A stretch of DNA of 64,000 nt from CAYRUP01 sp964578975 (lineage in GTDB: Bacteria; Pseudomonadota; Gammaproteobacteria; DSM-16500): contig CAZOFA010000001.1 of the NCBI GenBank assembly GCA_964578975.1, positions 12,732 through 76,731 on the forward strand. The letters are read 5' to 3'. The notes beneath the pieces were generated by a model. That model ran no database searches. It worked only from the letters and a program-made list of their open reading frames with translations, and had not been told where the DNA came from. Position numbers and translations under genes: made by a program. This document shows, piece by piece, positions 42,940 to 51,216 of this stretch; the stretch's first letter is position 1; each line of letters begins with the position of its first letter.

Positions 42940-43752
42940 ATGCAAGATTCAGATTTCACAAGAATCTATAGCGGTGGAAATCTCACCGGTACAATTGCAA
43001 CAAATGGTGAAAATTCCGGAACAACAAATCCAAAAAGATGCTCTATATCAATGTGCGCATCAGGATTATTTTTATTAGCATGCGGAGTGGGTGCAGGCGT
43101 GTTTGCCGCCAATTTTGTTGGTTCTACACCACCTCCCTGTCCGATACCGTGTCCTAATTGTTTCAGTTACACAGCAAATGATTTCCAAACAATCGCCCAA
43201 GCCGGTCAGCTTTATACCTTCCCTTTTCAGGTTCAAGATTATTGCCCCGATGGAACTTATCCTCCCGATTGGGTCAATGGCACTTTAAATGTGATGTTTG
43301 GTTCCCATCCTATTACAAACGAATTCTTAGCAGTCGGTCCTGTGATTGGCTATCCTACGCCCGAAGATGCGCGTCAACGTGCTGTAGACTATGTCAACTT
43401 AGAATATCTTCCAGACATAGGATCCCCTTTGGCCGATCCAACTAACAATGTTTGTATATCTCGCACAGGTGAATTTGCTGATGGCCCATTCGGTTGTGAA
43501 ACACCTGCCGCCTATGCATACAGTCTTACTAATGACAATGATCCGATGCCTGATTTAGTCCCTGATTCTCAGGCAGTAGAATCAACATCCGCGTCTGGAT
43601 CAACTTATCCAACATTCACAACTGATCTACGTAAAAATCCATTTCTTATGTTTGCTTTTAATCGATTAGCTGGAAAAGATCCGCAGCAAGAACATAAGCC
43701 CACAGAAAAACAAAATGAGACATCAGAAAGACGGTTTAACAAAACTGCTTAA
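42940..43752 (+). CDS. Hypothetical single-pass protein between ftsX and rpoH
   Basis: 270 residues, not recognised. A polar N-terminus of about 35 residues, one hydrophobic helix (about 37-58, ISMCASGLFLLACGVGAGVF), then a Cys/Pro-rich stretch (TPPPCPIPCPNC, about 63-74) and an extracytoplasmic-type domain rich in Asp, Pro, Tyr and Thr, ending in a charged tail (EHKPTEKQNETSERRFNK). Cysteines near 72, 101, 158 and 172 could form disulfides if it is exported. SD AAGGA precedes the ATG. It interrupts the usual ftsX-rpoH order, so it is probably a lineage-specific insertion. Confidence 0.62.
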   Translation: MQDSDFTRIYSGGNLTGTIATNGENSGTTNPKRCSISMCASGLFLLACGVGAGVFAANFVGSTPPPCPIPCPNCFSYTANDFQTIAQAGQLYTFPFQVQDYCPDGTYPPDWVNGTLNVMFGSHPITNEFLAVGPVIGYPTPEDARQRAVDYVNLEYLPDIGSPLADPTNNVCISRTGEFADGPFGCETPAAYAYSLTNDNDPMPDLVPDSQAVESTSASGSTYPTFTTDLRKNPFLMFAFNRLAGKDPQQEHKPTEKQNETSERRFNKTA

Positions 43753-43760
43753 TTTTTTTA

Positions 43761-43782
43761 GTGACGCTCTACGGGGCGTCAC
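43761..43782 (+). terminator. Stem-loop before rpoH
   Basis: GTGACGC-8-GCGTCAC, nine bases after the stop of the 270-residue gene. No strong T tract follows, so terminator function is uncertain. Confidence 0.4.
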
Positions 43783-43787
43783 GAAAA

Positions 43788-43817
43788 TTGGCTATTTTCT
43801 AAAAATTTTAGTATATT
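43788..43817 (+). promoter_or_regulatory. Candidate rpoH promoter
   Basis: TTGGCT (43788-43793), an 18-base spacer and TATATT (43812-43817). The -10 touches the CIRCE element and the predicted start point falls inside it, so HrcA binding would block initiation. Confidence 0.5.
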
Positions 43818-43842
43818 AGCACTCAATAAAACAGAGTGCTAA
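43816..43842. promoter_or_regulatory. CIRCE element (HrcA operator) upstream of rpoH
   Basis: TTAGCACTC-N9-GAGTGCTAA, a perfect match to the CIRCE consensus with the exact 9-base spacer. It ends two bases before the rpoH ATG at 43845 and covers the ribosome-binding region. HrcA is the established repressor that binds this element at groESL and hrcA-dnaK promoters; here it would repress the heat-shock sigma factor itself. Confidence 0.95.
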
Positions 43843-43844
43843 AT

Positions 43845-44705
43845 ATGGATAATACTTCACTTCAAACCCTCGATCTGCATCTGCCCATCAGCAGTCTTGA
43901 AACCTATATTAGTCATGTAAATCAAATACCTATGCTAACTCAAGCCGAAGAGCTTGCACTGGCAACTCGTCTCTATAAAACCAATGATCTTGCCGCCGCG
44001 AAAGGATTGGTATTGGCTCATTTGCGCTATGTGGTGCGTGTGGCACGTGGTTATATGGGTTATGGGTTGCCGTTAAATGATTTAATTCAAGAAGGCAATA
44101 TTGGGTTGATGAAAGCGGTCAAGCGTTTCAATCCTGAAGTTGGTGTACGTCTGGTCACGTTTGCCATGCACTGGATCAAAGCTGAAATTCACGAATTTGT
44201 TTTACGTAACTGGCGCATTGTGAAAGTTGCGACGACAAAAGCACAACGTAAATTATTTTTTAATTTACGCAACATGAAAAAACATTTAGGTTGGTTAACG
44301 TCTGAAGAAGTCATGGAAGTTGCGAAAGATTTACGGGTTAAACCTGAAACGGTACGTGAAATGGAAATGCGGTTAAGCACCTCCGACACGCCATTTGATG
44401 CGCACGATGATGATGACGAAGATGGATTCCATTTTGCACCCGCGGGTTATCTCGAAGATCATCGTTTTAATCCTGAAAAACAATTAATTTCGACTGATTC
44501 GGCCAAACAATCACATTCGAGTTTACAACATGCGCTGACGCAACTCGATGAACGCAGCCAAGAAATTCTTCAGGCACGTTGGCTCGCTGAAGAAAAATCG
44601 ACATTGCAAGAATTAGCAGATAAATTCCAAGTTTCGGCTGAACGTATTCGTCAACTTGAAAAAAATGCGATGCAGAAGTTGAAAGCTGTGCTTGAGCAAG
44701 CTTAA
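43845..44705 (+). CDS. rpoH: Heat-shock sigma factor RpoH (sigma-32)
   Basis: Sigma-70-family factor for heat-shock genes. ATG 43845 gives 286 residues; the GTG nine bases upstream lies in the CIRCE arm and is not preferred. Region 2 includes [21 protein letters not shown] and [20 protein letters not shown], the RpoH box is QRKLFFNLR, and region 4 is [20 protein letters not shown]. An acidic linker [10 protein letters not shown] is present. Ordinary protein, unusual control: the CIRCE operator adds HrcA repression at transcription. Confidence 0.96.
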   Translation: MDNTSLQTLDLHLPISSLETYISHVNQIPMLTQAEELALATRLYKTNDLAAAKGLVLAHLRYVVRVARGYMGYGLPLNDLIQEGNIGLMKAVKRFNPEVGVRLVTFAMHWIKAEIHEFVLRNWRIVKVATTKAQRKLFFNLRNMKKHLGWLTSEEVMEVAKDLRVKPETVREMEMRLSTSDTPFDAHDDDDEDGFHFAPAGYLEDHRFNPEKQLISTDSAKQSHSSLQHALTQLDERSQEILQARWLAEEKSTLQELADKFQVSAERIRQLEKNAMQKLKAVLEQA

Positions 44706-45004
44706 CACGTGTCATTCCCGCGAAGGCGGGAATCTATCTAAAATAAGCACTATGACATTTTCAGAATAGATTCCCGCATGCGCGGGAATGACACGGCGCG
44801 CGCATACTCACGAAATCCGCCCACGTGTCATTCCCGCGAAGGCGGGAACCCATCTAAAATAAGCACTATGACATTTTCAGAATAGATTCCCGCGTGCGCG
44901 GGAATGACACGGCGCGCGCATACTCATGAAACCATGTCAGCAGAGTCTCTCTCCGCCCACGTGTCATTCCCGCGAAGGCGGGAATCTATCCTAATTTAAT
45001 CACA
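44706..45004. repeat. Array of family A repeats in about 116-bp units
   Basis: This 322-base gap before the GIY-YIG gene is almost wholly repeats. Unit 1 starts at 44706 and unit 2 at 44822 (116-bp period, nearly identical). A third, partial unit starts at 44958 after a 20-base insertion. Each full unit holds two family A palindromes facing each other, separated by a conserved spacer containing TAAGCACTATGACATTTTC. No coding frame is apparent. It is not CRISPR-like: units are long and spacers identical. Confidence 0.93.
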
Positions 45005-45027
45005 ACACTTAATTTGAAGGCGATATT

Positions 45028-45324
45028 ATGTTATCAAAAGAATTCTATGTTTATATTATTTCAAGCAGGAAAAACGGCACTTTATACATTGGAGTCACAA
45101 ACGATTTATTAAAGCGAATCTCCATTCATAAAGAAAAGCTTGCTGATGGATTTACCAAAAAATATTCCGTTCACGAATTGGTGTATTTTGAAACGCACAA
45201 TGATATCAACACAGCTATCTTGCGTGAAAAACAAATTAAAAAATGGAATCGTAATTGGAAAATAAGTTTAATCGAAGAAACAAATCCAGATTGGATCGAT
45301 CTTTATTATGAATTAATTGGATAA
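45028..45324 (+). CDS. GIY-YIG domain endonuclease-like protein
   Basis: 98 residues forming a single GIY-YIG domain. FYVYIISSRKNGTLYIGVTN (6-25) gives the YVY...YIG motif; the catalytic Arg is in LLKRISIH, and the Glu is in AILREKQIKKW. The C-terminus (ISLIEETNPDWIDLYYEL) matches the small stand-alone YhbQ/UPF0213-like family, of poorly known function. SD GAAGG precedes the ATG. The gene is bracketed closely by family A repeats on both sides, suggesting a mobile or repeat-associated unit. Confidence 0.9.
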   Translation: MLSKEFYVYIISSRKNGTLYIGVTNDLLKRISIHKEKLADGFTKKYSVHELVYFETHNDINTAILREKQIKKWNRNWKISLIEETNPDWIDLYYELIG

Positions 45325-45325
45325 A

Positions 45326-45400
45326 TAGATTCCCGCCTTCGAGGGAATGACACAGGCTCGCACACGTGTCATTCCCGCGAAGGCGGGAATCCATCTAAAA
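45326..45400. repeat. Paired family A repeats after the GIY-YIG gene
   Basis: Two copies: one in ATTCCCGCCTTCGAGGGAAT form just after the stop, one complete GTCATTCCCGC...GCGGGAAT beginning near 45368. They lie at the convergent junction with the flavin reductase-like gene. Confidence 0.88.
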
Positions 45401-45414
45401 TGACACAGCTTCTT

Positions 45415-46146
45415 TTATTTCAAATGATCATACCCAAACACATCTGAAAAATAATTTTCTCGTTTCAATCCCGCAGTCAAAAAATCTTGTAATGCGTCAT
45501 GCACAATAGACTCAGGTGCACTTGCATATATTCGATAAGGTGAAAGATCAGAATGGTTTTCTAAAATAACGTGCTGCAATAATCCTATTTTTCCTTGCCA
45601 ATGCGTATGCGGTCGACTTAACACCGGCGTGTAAGAAAAATTTTGCAATTCGTTCATCCAACCTTGAGCTAATTCGTGCAAATACAATTCTTCAGGGGCG
45701 GTCGCACTCCAGTATAAATGCATCGATGGATAGGTGTTTAATCGTGTTAATTCTTCTACGATTGATTTGACCGGCGCAAAACCTGTGCCCCGTGCGAGAA
45801 AAATAATAGGTTGATCGCGCTGCGCTGCAAACTCGGTCGAACAACCATAAGGACCGCGCAATGTTAATTTTTTTTCTGCAGAAATTTTTAATAAAATTTC
45901 GCGCGCAAAATGATTTGAATCAGGATGGGCAATATGCAATTCAATGAACGAATAATCGTGAGGACTACAGGCAATTGATAATGGTGAAAGTTTTCCATCG
46001 GGATGAACAACTTTAACGTATTGTCCAGCATGATAACGCAAAGCATCCTGCTTTGGAGCTTGTAATAAAATGCGTGTGATGTCTTTTCCGATTGAGTCAC
46101 GCTGCACAACAAGATAAGTGATGTCTTTAAGCAACTTGCGAACCAC
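45415..46146 (-). CDS. NAD(P)H-flavin reductase-like oxidoreductase
   Basis: 243 residues of the ferredoxin-NADP reductase superfamily. FAD domain: YHAGQYVKVVHPDG and SPLSIACSPHD (the RxYS-like motif is diverged). NAD(P) domain: PIIFLARGTGFAPVKSIVEE and YWSATAPEELYLHEL, ending YRIYASAPESIVHD and FSDVFGYD. The layout matches Fre/LuxG-type flavin reductases, which supply reduced flavin. GTG start; overlaps the upstream gene by 20 bases. Confidence 0.87.
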   Translation of the reverse strand: MVRKLLKDITYLVVQRDSIGKDITRILLQAPKQDALRYHAGQYVKVVHPDGKLSPLSIACSPHDYSFIELHIAHPDSNHFAREILLKISAEKKLTLRGPYGCSTEFAAQRDQPIIFLARGTGFAPVKSIVEELTRLNTYPSMHLYWSATAPEELYLHELAQGWMNELQNFSYTPVLSRPHTHWQGKIGLLQHVILENHSDLSPYRIYASAPESIVHDALQDFLTAGLKRENYFSDVFGYDHLK

Positions 46147-46516
46147 TTAATTGACTCGCTTCATTAATCAAGGCAAGACGCACGGCTTCCAGTTTCGCCA
46201 TCTTCGCGCCGCGTAACACCTCATACACTTCAGCCAATTTTTTGAGTTTGTCTGCTTTATATATTTTGGCGGAAGGTGTGCCTTCAGGGAGATCGCGAAT
46301 TTCATGCAATAGTTTTGCTATTTCTTCCCAGTTATAAGCGTAGAGAAGATCACGTGGGGTGGTACGATTTTTTTCGCTCGCAGGTGCAATCGTTCTATTT
46401 GCAGCATCCAAGATAACCGCTTTATAGCGACGTGCGGATTCTAATAAAACTTCTAATTTTTGCTCTAACGAACTGGTGACTAATTCATCTTCTTGTGGAT
46501 AAAAAATAACTGGCAT
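46127..46516 (-). CDS. Hypothetical small helical protein
   Basis: ATG 46516 follows GGAGG with good spacing, giving 129 residues (MPVIFYPQEDELVTSSLEQK). Predominantly helical and charged, no signal peptide or membrane segment: LEVLLESARRYKAVILDAAN, LYAYNWEEIAKLLHEIRDLP, DKLKKLAEVYEVLRGAKMAK. Coupled by overlap to the flavin-reductase-like gene. No family recognised. Confidence 0.62.
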   Translation of the reverse strand: MPVIFYPQEDELVTSSLEQKLEVLLESARRYKAVILDAANRTIAPASEKNRTTPRDLLYAYNWEEIAKLLHEIRDLPEGTPSAKIYKADKLKKLAEVYEVLRGAKMAKLEAVRLALINEASQLSGSQVA

Positions 46517-46664
46517 TGCACACACCCTCCGCGACCACTTAATCGTTATGATTATCTTATGTATTAAATTCAATTAGTTATAATGTTCAACCTTACTTAT
46601 TACCGTCTCTATTATAACTGATTTTTATTAAAGTCAGTAAAATAAAAAAGAATTTAAAAAATAT

Positions 46665-48188
46665 TTATCCCTGCATAAACGAATTAGGTTTATCCAACGC
46701 ACGAAAACTCAATGCTTCACTAATATGATTTTCAGAAATTAAATCGCAATTTTCAATGTCAGCGATGGTGCGGGCAACTTTCACAATGCGATGATACACA
46801 CGCGCGGACAAATTAAATTTATGAATAATTTTATTTAATAATGTTTGCACGGCGTCATGCAACACGCAGGTGTGTTCTAATTCACTGACGGATAATTCTG
46901 CGTTACATTTTCCGCTTCGCGCCTGTTGTCGTTGTCTGGCCAACATCACGCGTTGTTTGATGGCATCGCTTTTTTCACTCGACGCATGAGAACGCGCGGA
47001 TAATAATTCAGGTGTCATCATCGGCACTTCCACATGCATATCAATGCGATCTAATAATGGTCCAGATAATTTTGCCATGTAACGACGAATTTGTTCCGAT
47101 GTACAGTGACAAGTTTTACGCTGACAACCAAAAAATCCGCATGGACAAGGATTCATCGCGGCGACTAATTGAAATTCGGCGGGAAAAATAGATTGAAACG
47201 CCGCTCGAGAAATTGTGATGCAACCAGATTCTAGCGGTTCACGCAACGATTCGAGCACTTGGCGATTAAACTCTGGCAACTCATCTAAAAATAAAACGCC
47301 ACGATGCGCGAGCGATATTTCTCCCGGATGTGGCGGACGTCCACCGCCCACTAAGGCAACGCTTGAACTACTATGATGCGGAGAACGAAACGGTAAATGC
47401 AACCATTTTTGATAATCAAATCCATTGCGACTGATCGATGCAATCGCGGCAACTTCCAATGCGTGTTGATCCGTCATGGGCGGTAAAATACCGGGTAATC
47501 GACTGGCTAACATGGTTTTTCCCGAACCCGGTGGGCCGATCAATAACAAACTGTGTCGACCGGCTGCAGCAATTTCCAACGCGCGTTTTGCATGCAGTTG
47601 CCCACACACGTCGGATAAATCGGAAAAATTTTCTTTCAATTGCGTATCAATTTTTGTCACACAGCGTTGTAATTGCATTTCACCTTTTAAATGCGCGCAC
47701 ACATCCAATAAATTTTCTGCAGAAAACACACACGCTTTTTTGACCAACGCTGCTTCGCCTGCATTCCAATGTGGGATAATTAAATGACGCGCTGCTTGCT
47801 CTGCACTAAGCGCCATCGGCAACACACCCCGCACGGCGCGCAATTCACCAGATAATGCTAGCTCGCCAGTAAATTCATATTGAGATAATTTTTCTGTGGG
47901 TAATTGTCCCGATGCCGCTAAAATCCCGAGCGCAATCGGCAAATCAAATCGTCCGCCTTCTTTGGGTAAATCCGCAGGCGCAAGATTAATCGTGATGCGA
48001 CGCGTGGGAAATTCAAAATACGTATTGAGCAGTGCACTGCGCACTCGATCTTTACTTTCTTTGACGGCCGCCTCAGGCAATCCAACAATACTTAAACCCG
48101 GCATACCACGCGATAAATGCACTTCGACGGTGACCAGGGGTGCCGCAATACCGGAACTTGCCCGGCTATAGATAATAGCTAAGGTCAT
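46665..48188 (-). CDS. comM: Competence-related AAA+ ATPase ComM (YifB)
   Basis: 507 residues. The N-terminal Lon-like domain has TVEVHLSRGMPGLSIVGLPE and FPTRRITINLAPADLPKEGG. The Mg-chelatase-like AAA+ core has Walker A LLIGPPGSGKTML, PFRSPHHSSSSVALVGGG, Walker B-like VLFLDELPEF and MNPCPCGFFG; the C-terminal domain ends with RVYHRIVKVARTIADIE. ComM is a helicase promoting branch migration when transformed DNA is integrated. Together with the pil genes in this window it is consistent with natural competence. Monocistronic. Confidence 0.95.
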   Translation of the reverse strand: MTLAIIYSRASSGIAAPLVTVEVHLSRGMPGLSIVGLPEAAVKESKDRVRSALLNTYFEFPTRRITINLAPADLPKEGGRFDLPIALGILAASGQLPTEKLSQYEFTGELALSGELRAVRGVLPMALSAEQAARHLIIPHWNAGEAALVKKACVFSAENLLDVCAHLKGEMQLQRCVTKIDTQLKENFSDLSDVCGQLHAKRALEIAAAGRHSLLLIGPPGSGKTMLASRLPGILPPMTDQHALEVAAIASISRNGFDYQKWLHLPFRSPHHSSSSVALVGGGRPPHPGEISLAHRGVLFLDELPEFNRQVLESLREPLESGCITISRAAFQSIFPAEFQLVAAMNPCPCGFFGCQRKTCHCTSEQIRRYMAKLSGPLLDRIDMHVEVPMMTPELLSARSHASSEKSDAIKQRVMLARQRQQARSGKCNAELSVSELEHTCVLHDAVQTLLNKIIHKFNLSARVYHRIVKVARTIADIENCDLISENHISEALSFRALDKPNSFMQG

Positions 48189-48380
48189 ATTGTTTTCCTA
48201 AATAAATAAGTTAATTAAAGAGATGGGGTAAAAATGAGAATTTGCTTGTTTGTACAGACAGGATTAAAGGACTATTGCTGATACATTATCATAGAAGTGC
48301 ACACATTAATAACACATTGAGTGAAGCTTAAAGTTCAGTGTAAGATGGTGGCCATTAAGCGTTGATGAAATAGGAAAAAC

Positions 48381-49502
48381 ATGACAACTAATATTGCAAA
48401 ATCAATCATTAATGAACTCCTGCAGCAAGCCGATATCACCATTAACGGCAATAAACCCGGCGACATACAAGTTCATCGCGAAGAATTTTATGGACGTGTC
48501 CTCAACACCTATTCCCTGGGACTGGGCGAAGCATATATGGACGGTTGGTGGGATTGTGACGCACTCGACGTTTTTTTTTATAAATTGCTACGCGCAAGCA
48601 TTCAAGAAAAAGCAAAAAAAAATCTGCAATGGACACTCAAAATATTATTTGCCAAAATTATCAACTTACAAACAAAAAAACGCGCGCTTGAAGTCGGAAA
48701 AAAACATTACGACATTGGTAACGACTTATTTAAAGCCATGCTCGATAAAAACATGAATTACACCTGCGGTTATTGGAAAGACGCGACCAACTTAGACGAT
48801 GCACAAATTGCAAAAATGGATTTGACGTGTCGCAAATTACATTTAAAACCGGGTATGCGCATGTTGGATATCGGATGCGGATGGGGCGCACTTGCAAAAT
48901 ATGCGGCAGAAAATTATGGTGTTGAAGTTGTTGGGATTACGATTTCGATGAAGCAGTATGAATATGCTAAACAAAATTGTCTGAATTTGCCGATTGAAAT
49001 TCGTTATCAAGATTATCGTGATGTGTCAGAAAATTTTGATCGCATTGTGTCGCTTGGGATGTTTGAACATGTCGGGCATTTGAATTATCGCACCTATATG
49101 GAAACCGTGCACCGTTGTTTATCGGATGATGGTTTGTTTTTACTGCATACCATCGGAACAAATGTTTCTGCCACAAAAGCCGACCCCTGGATCTCAAAAT
49201 ATATTTTTCCCAACGGCATGTTGCCTTCGATCGCGCAAATTGGTAAAGCGTACGAAAGATTATTTGTCATGGAAGATTGGCATAATTTTGGTGTTTATTA
49301 CGATAAAACTTTGATGAGTTGGAATCATAATTTTAATCAACACTGGGATACATTGAAATCAGAGTATGATGAAAGATTTTATCGCATGTGGAATTATTAT
49401 TTATTAATTTCCGCTGCCGGTTTTCGTGCACGACTCATGCAACTATGGCAAATTGTATTTTCTAAAAAAGGTGTGCTGGGAGGCTATCAGGCAGAGCGTT
49501 AA
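48381..49502 (+). CDS. cfa: Cyclopropane-fatty-acyl-phospholipid synthase
   Basis: SAM-dependent enzyme that adds a methylene bridge to unsaturated acyl chains in membrane phospholipids. 373 residues. The N-terminal lipid-binding region includes YSLGLGEAYMDGWWD; then HYDIGNDLFKAML and MNYTCGYW, SAM-binding MLDIGCGWGALAKYAAENYG, SLGMFEHVGHLNY and, near the end, FRCRMQLWQ-like FRARLMQLWQIVFSK. The tail overlaps the convergent murU gene by 41 bases. Confidence 0.95.
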   Translation: MTTNIAKSIINELLQQADITINGNKPGDIQVHREEFYGRVLNTYSLGLGEAYMDGWWDCDALDVFFYKLLRASIQEKAKKNLQWTLKILFAKIINLQTKKRALEVGKKHYDIGNDLFKAMLDKNMNYTCGYWKDATNLDDAQIAKMDLTCRKLHLKPGMRMLDIGCGWGALAKYAAENYGVEVVGITISMKQYEYAKQNCLNLPIEIRYQDYRDVSENFDRIVSLGMFEHVGHLNYRTYMETVHRCLSDDGLFLLHTIGTNVSATKADPWISKYIFPNGMLPSIAQIGKAYERLFVMEDWHNFGVYYDKTLMSWNHNFNQHWDTLKSEYDERFYRMWNYYLLISAAGFRARLMQLWQIVFSKKGVLGGYQAER

Positions 49503-50142
49503 GCGCTTGAAGATCCGCAGGTGTTCCCACGTTATGCCAAATTCCGCGATAATATTCCCCGGTGATTTTTTCATGCGCTGATGCCTTAATCAAAAGATCA
49601 CCCAAACGAAATCGACCCGGCAGGCAATCCGCAAAAAGCGCGGGATGATACATGCCAATATTGGCAAAAGTAAATTGGTTTTGCTCTGCGCGATAAACCG
49701 ATGCGTCACGCAAACAAAAATCACCACGCGGATGAAAACTCGGATTATCCACCAAAATTAAATGCGCAAGATGATCAACTGTTGTCGGTAATTTATCGAG
49801 AGGATAATCGGTAATCACATCACTGCTTAATACAATAAACGGTTGCGAGCCCAACAACGAAAGCGCTTGATAAATTCCACCACCGGTTTCTAATGCGGGT
49901 GGCATTTCTTCAGAATAATAAAAGGTTGCACCATAACGCGAACCATCGCCTAATGCGGCTTTAATTTTTTCGGCATGGTAACAAATATTGATGACAATTT
50001 CGCGCACGTCAATTTTGATTAAAGATAAAATTGCATATTCAATTAAATATCGTCCGGCAACTTTTAATAATGGTTTAGGTGTATTTAAAGTGAGGGCACC
50101 CATGCGTTCGCCTCGCCCTGCTGCCAAAATCATTCCGCGCAT
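49462..50142 (-). CDS. murU: N-acetylmuramate-1-phosphate uridylyltransferase
   Basis: Nucleotidyltransferase of 226 residues from ATG 50142 (SD GGAG upstream). MILAAGRGERMGALTLNTPKPLL binds the nucleotide; LETGGGIYQAL, VLSSDVITDYPLDKL and YYRGIWHNVGTPADLQAL are typical. With AmgK it forms the cell-wall recycling route MurNAc to UDP-MurNAc that bypasses de novo MurA. Overlaps amgK by 13 bases, and cfa by 41 bases tail to tail. Confidence 0.92.
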   Translation of the reverse strand: MRGMILAAGRGERMGALTLNTPKPLLKVAGRYLIEYAILSLIKIDVREIVINICYHAEKIKAALGDGSRYGATFYYSEEMPPALETGGGIYQALSLLGSQPFIVLSSDVITDYPLDKLPTTVDHLAHLILVDNPSFHPRGDFCLRDASVYRAEQNQFTFANIGMYHPALFADCLPGRFRLGDLLIKASAHEKITGEYYRGIWHNVGTPADLQALNALPDSLPAHLF

Positions 50143-51107
50143 TTTTCCACTCCATTTTCTTGTAAAAAATACAGAAACGATTGACACTCCGGATAACGCG
50201 CACTCACGGTTTTAATATAATTTAATGTGCGCGGAATATGTTTTAAATAATTTTCATTCTGATCACGACGAAATTTACGCGAATACGTCAATATAATTTT
50301 TAAATGTCGTTGCATGCCCATTAAATCAAACCAACGTAAAAATTCATCGAACGCCACATTTGGTCGCGCCAACATTTCCCAGTAACGTCGCACCAAGAAG
50401 TGCACCCATTCCGCGGGCCAGGCAATATAACCATCGCGTAATAACGAAACTAAATCATACGTAATCGGTCCGATAAATGCGTCTTGAAAATCTAAAATGC
50501 CGACGCGTTGATTGGGTAACACCATTAAATTTGCCGAATGATAATCGCGATGCATAAAAACATAAGGTTGACTTGCGGCGCTATCTGCCAAAAAAGTAAA
50601 ACACGCAGTCAACATTTTATTCGCACTTTCTGAGATCGTGAGCGATAAATGTTTTTCTAAAAACCATTCTTTAAATAAATTTAATTCTGTCCGCATAAAA
50701 TCTGCCGTGAATGGTTTGAGTGTCAAACCCTCCACGTGTTGACATTGTTGCATAATCAATAATGCGTCTAATGCACGTTGATATAATTCCAATGCATTGT
50801 CTGAGTTTAATGTGGCGAGATAAAGATGATTGCCTAAATCGCTCAGTAGTAAAAATCCCTGGGCTAAATCACTGGCAATGATGTCAGGTGCATCGAGTTT
50901 ATGTTGACGCAATGTTTTGGCGATCGCGACAAACGGCACACAACTGGGTTTTTCAAGACTCGCATCCATGGCGATATAAGAGCCTTGCTGGTGCTGAATC
51001 CGAAAATAACGACGTGAGCTCGCATCACCTGGTAATGGAGTCATATGAAAACCAGCTAATTGACACTGGTTTGTTAACCAGTGCGCTAATGCAGAAGAGT
51101 CAGTCAT
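50130..51107 (-). CDS. amgK: N-acetylmuramate/N-acetylglucosamine kinase AmgK
   Basis: Phosphorylates the anomeric position of MurNAc/GlcNAc from recycled peptidoglycan. 325 residues of the aminoglycoside-phosphotransferase fold: GDASSRRYFRIQ near the N-terminus, YVFMHRDYHSANLMVLPNQR (catalytic loop), VGILDFQDAFIGPITYDLVS (metal Asp). Divergent from lptD and followed by murU, the arrangement known from Pseudomonas, where the pathway gives intrinsic fosfomycin tolerance. Confidence 0.94.
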   Translation of the reverse strand: MTDSSALAHWLTNQCQLAGFHMTPLPGDASSRRYFRIQHQQGSYIAMDASLEKPSCVPFVAIAKTLRQHKLDAPDIIASDLAQGFLLLSDLGNHLYLATLNSDNALELYQRALDALLIMQQCQHVEGLTLKPFTADFMRTELNLFKEWFLEKHLSLTISESANKMLTACFTFLADSAASQPYVFMHRDYHSANLMVLPNQRVGILDFQDAFIGPITYDLVSLLRDGYIAWPAEWVHFLVRRYWEMLARPNVAFDEFLRWFDLMGMQRHLKIILTYSRKFRRDQNENYLKHIPRTLNYIKTVSARYPECQSFLYFLQENGVEKCAE

Positions 51108-51178
51108 AAAAAACCGTTGGAATAACGAACAAAAACATTTAGCAGCATTCTACTATTTTTTTAATCAAGTGTAATGGG

Positions 51179-51184
51179 TATAAT
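51179..51184 (+). promoter_or_regulatory. Candidate -10 box for lptD
   Basis: Perfect TATAAT. It would start transcription near 51191, which supports the ATG at 51217 rather than an in-frame TTG at 51184, as the lptD start. No clear -35. Confidence 0.4.
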
Positions 51185-51216
51185 TGCGAAAATCATTTAA
51201 GGAAGTTATTTGCGAA

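Noticed and set aside
44706..45004. Possible CRISPR array
   Set aside because: Units are about 116 bp, the intervening sequence is the same in each, and the repeats are palindromes found singly elsewhere.
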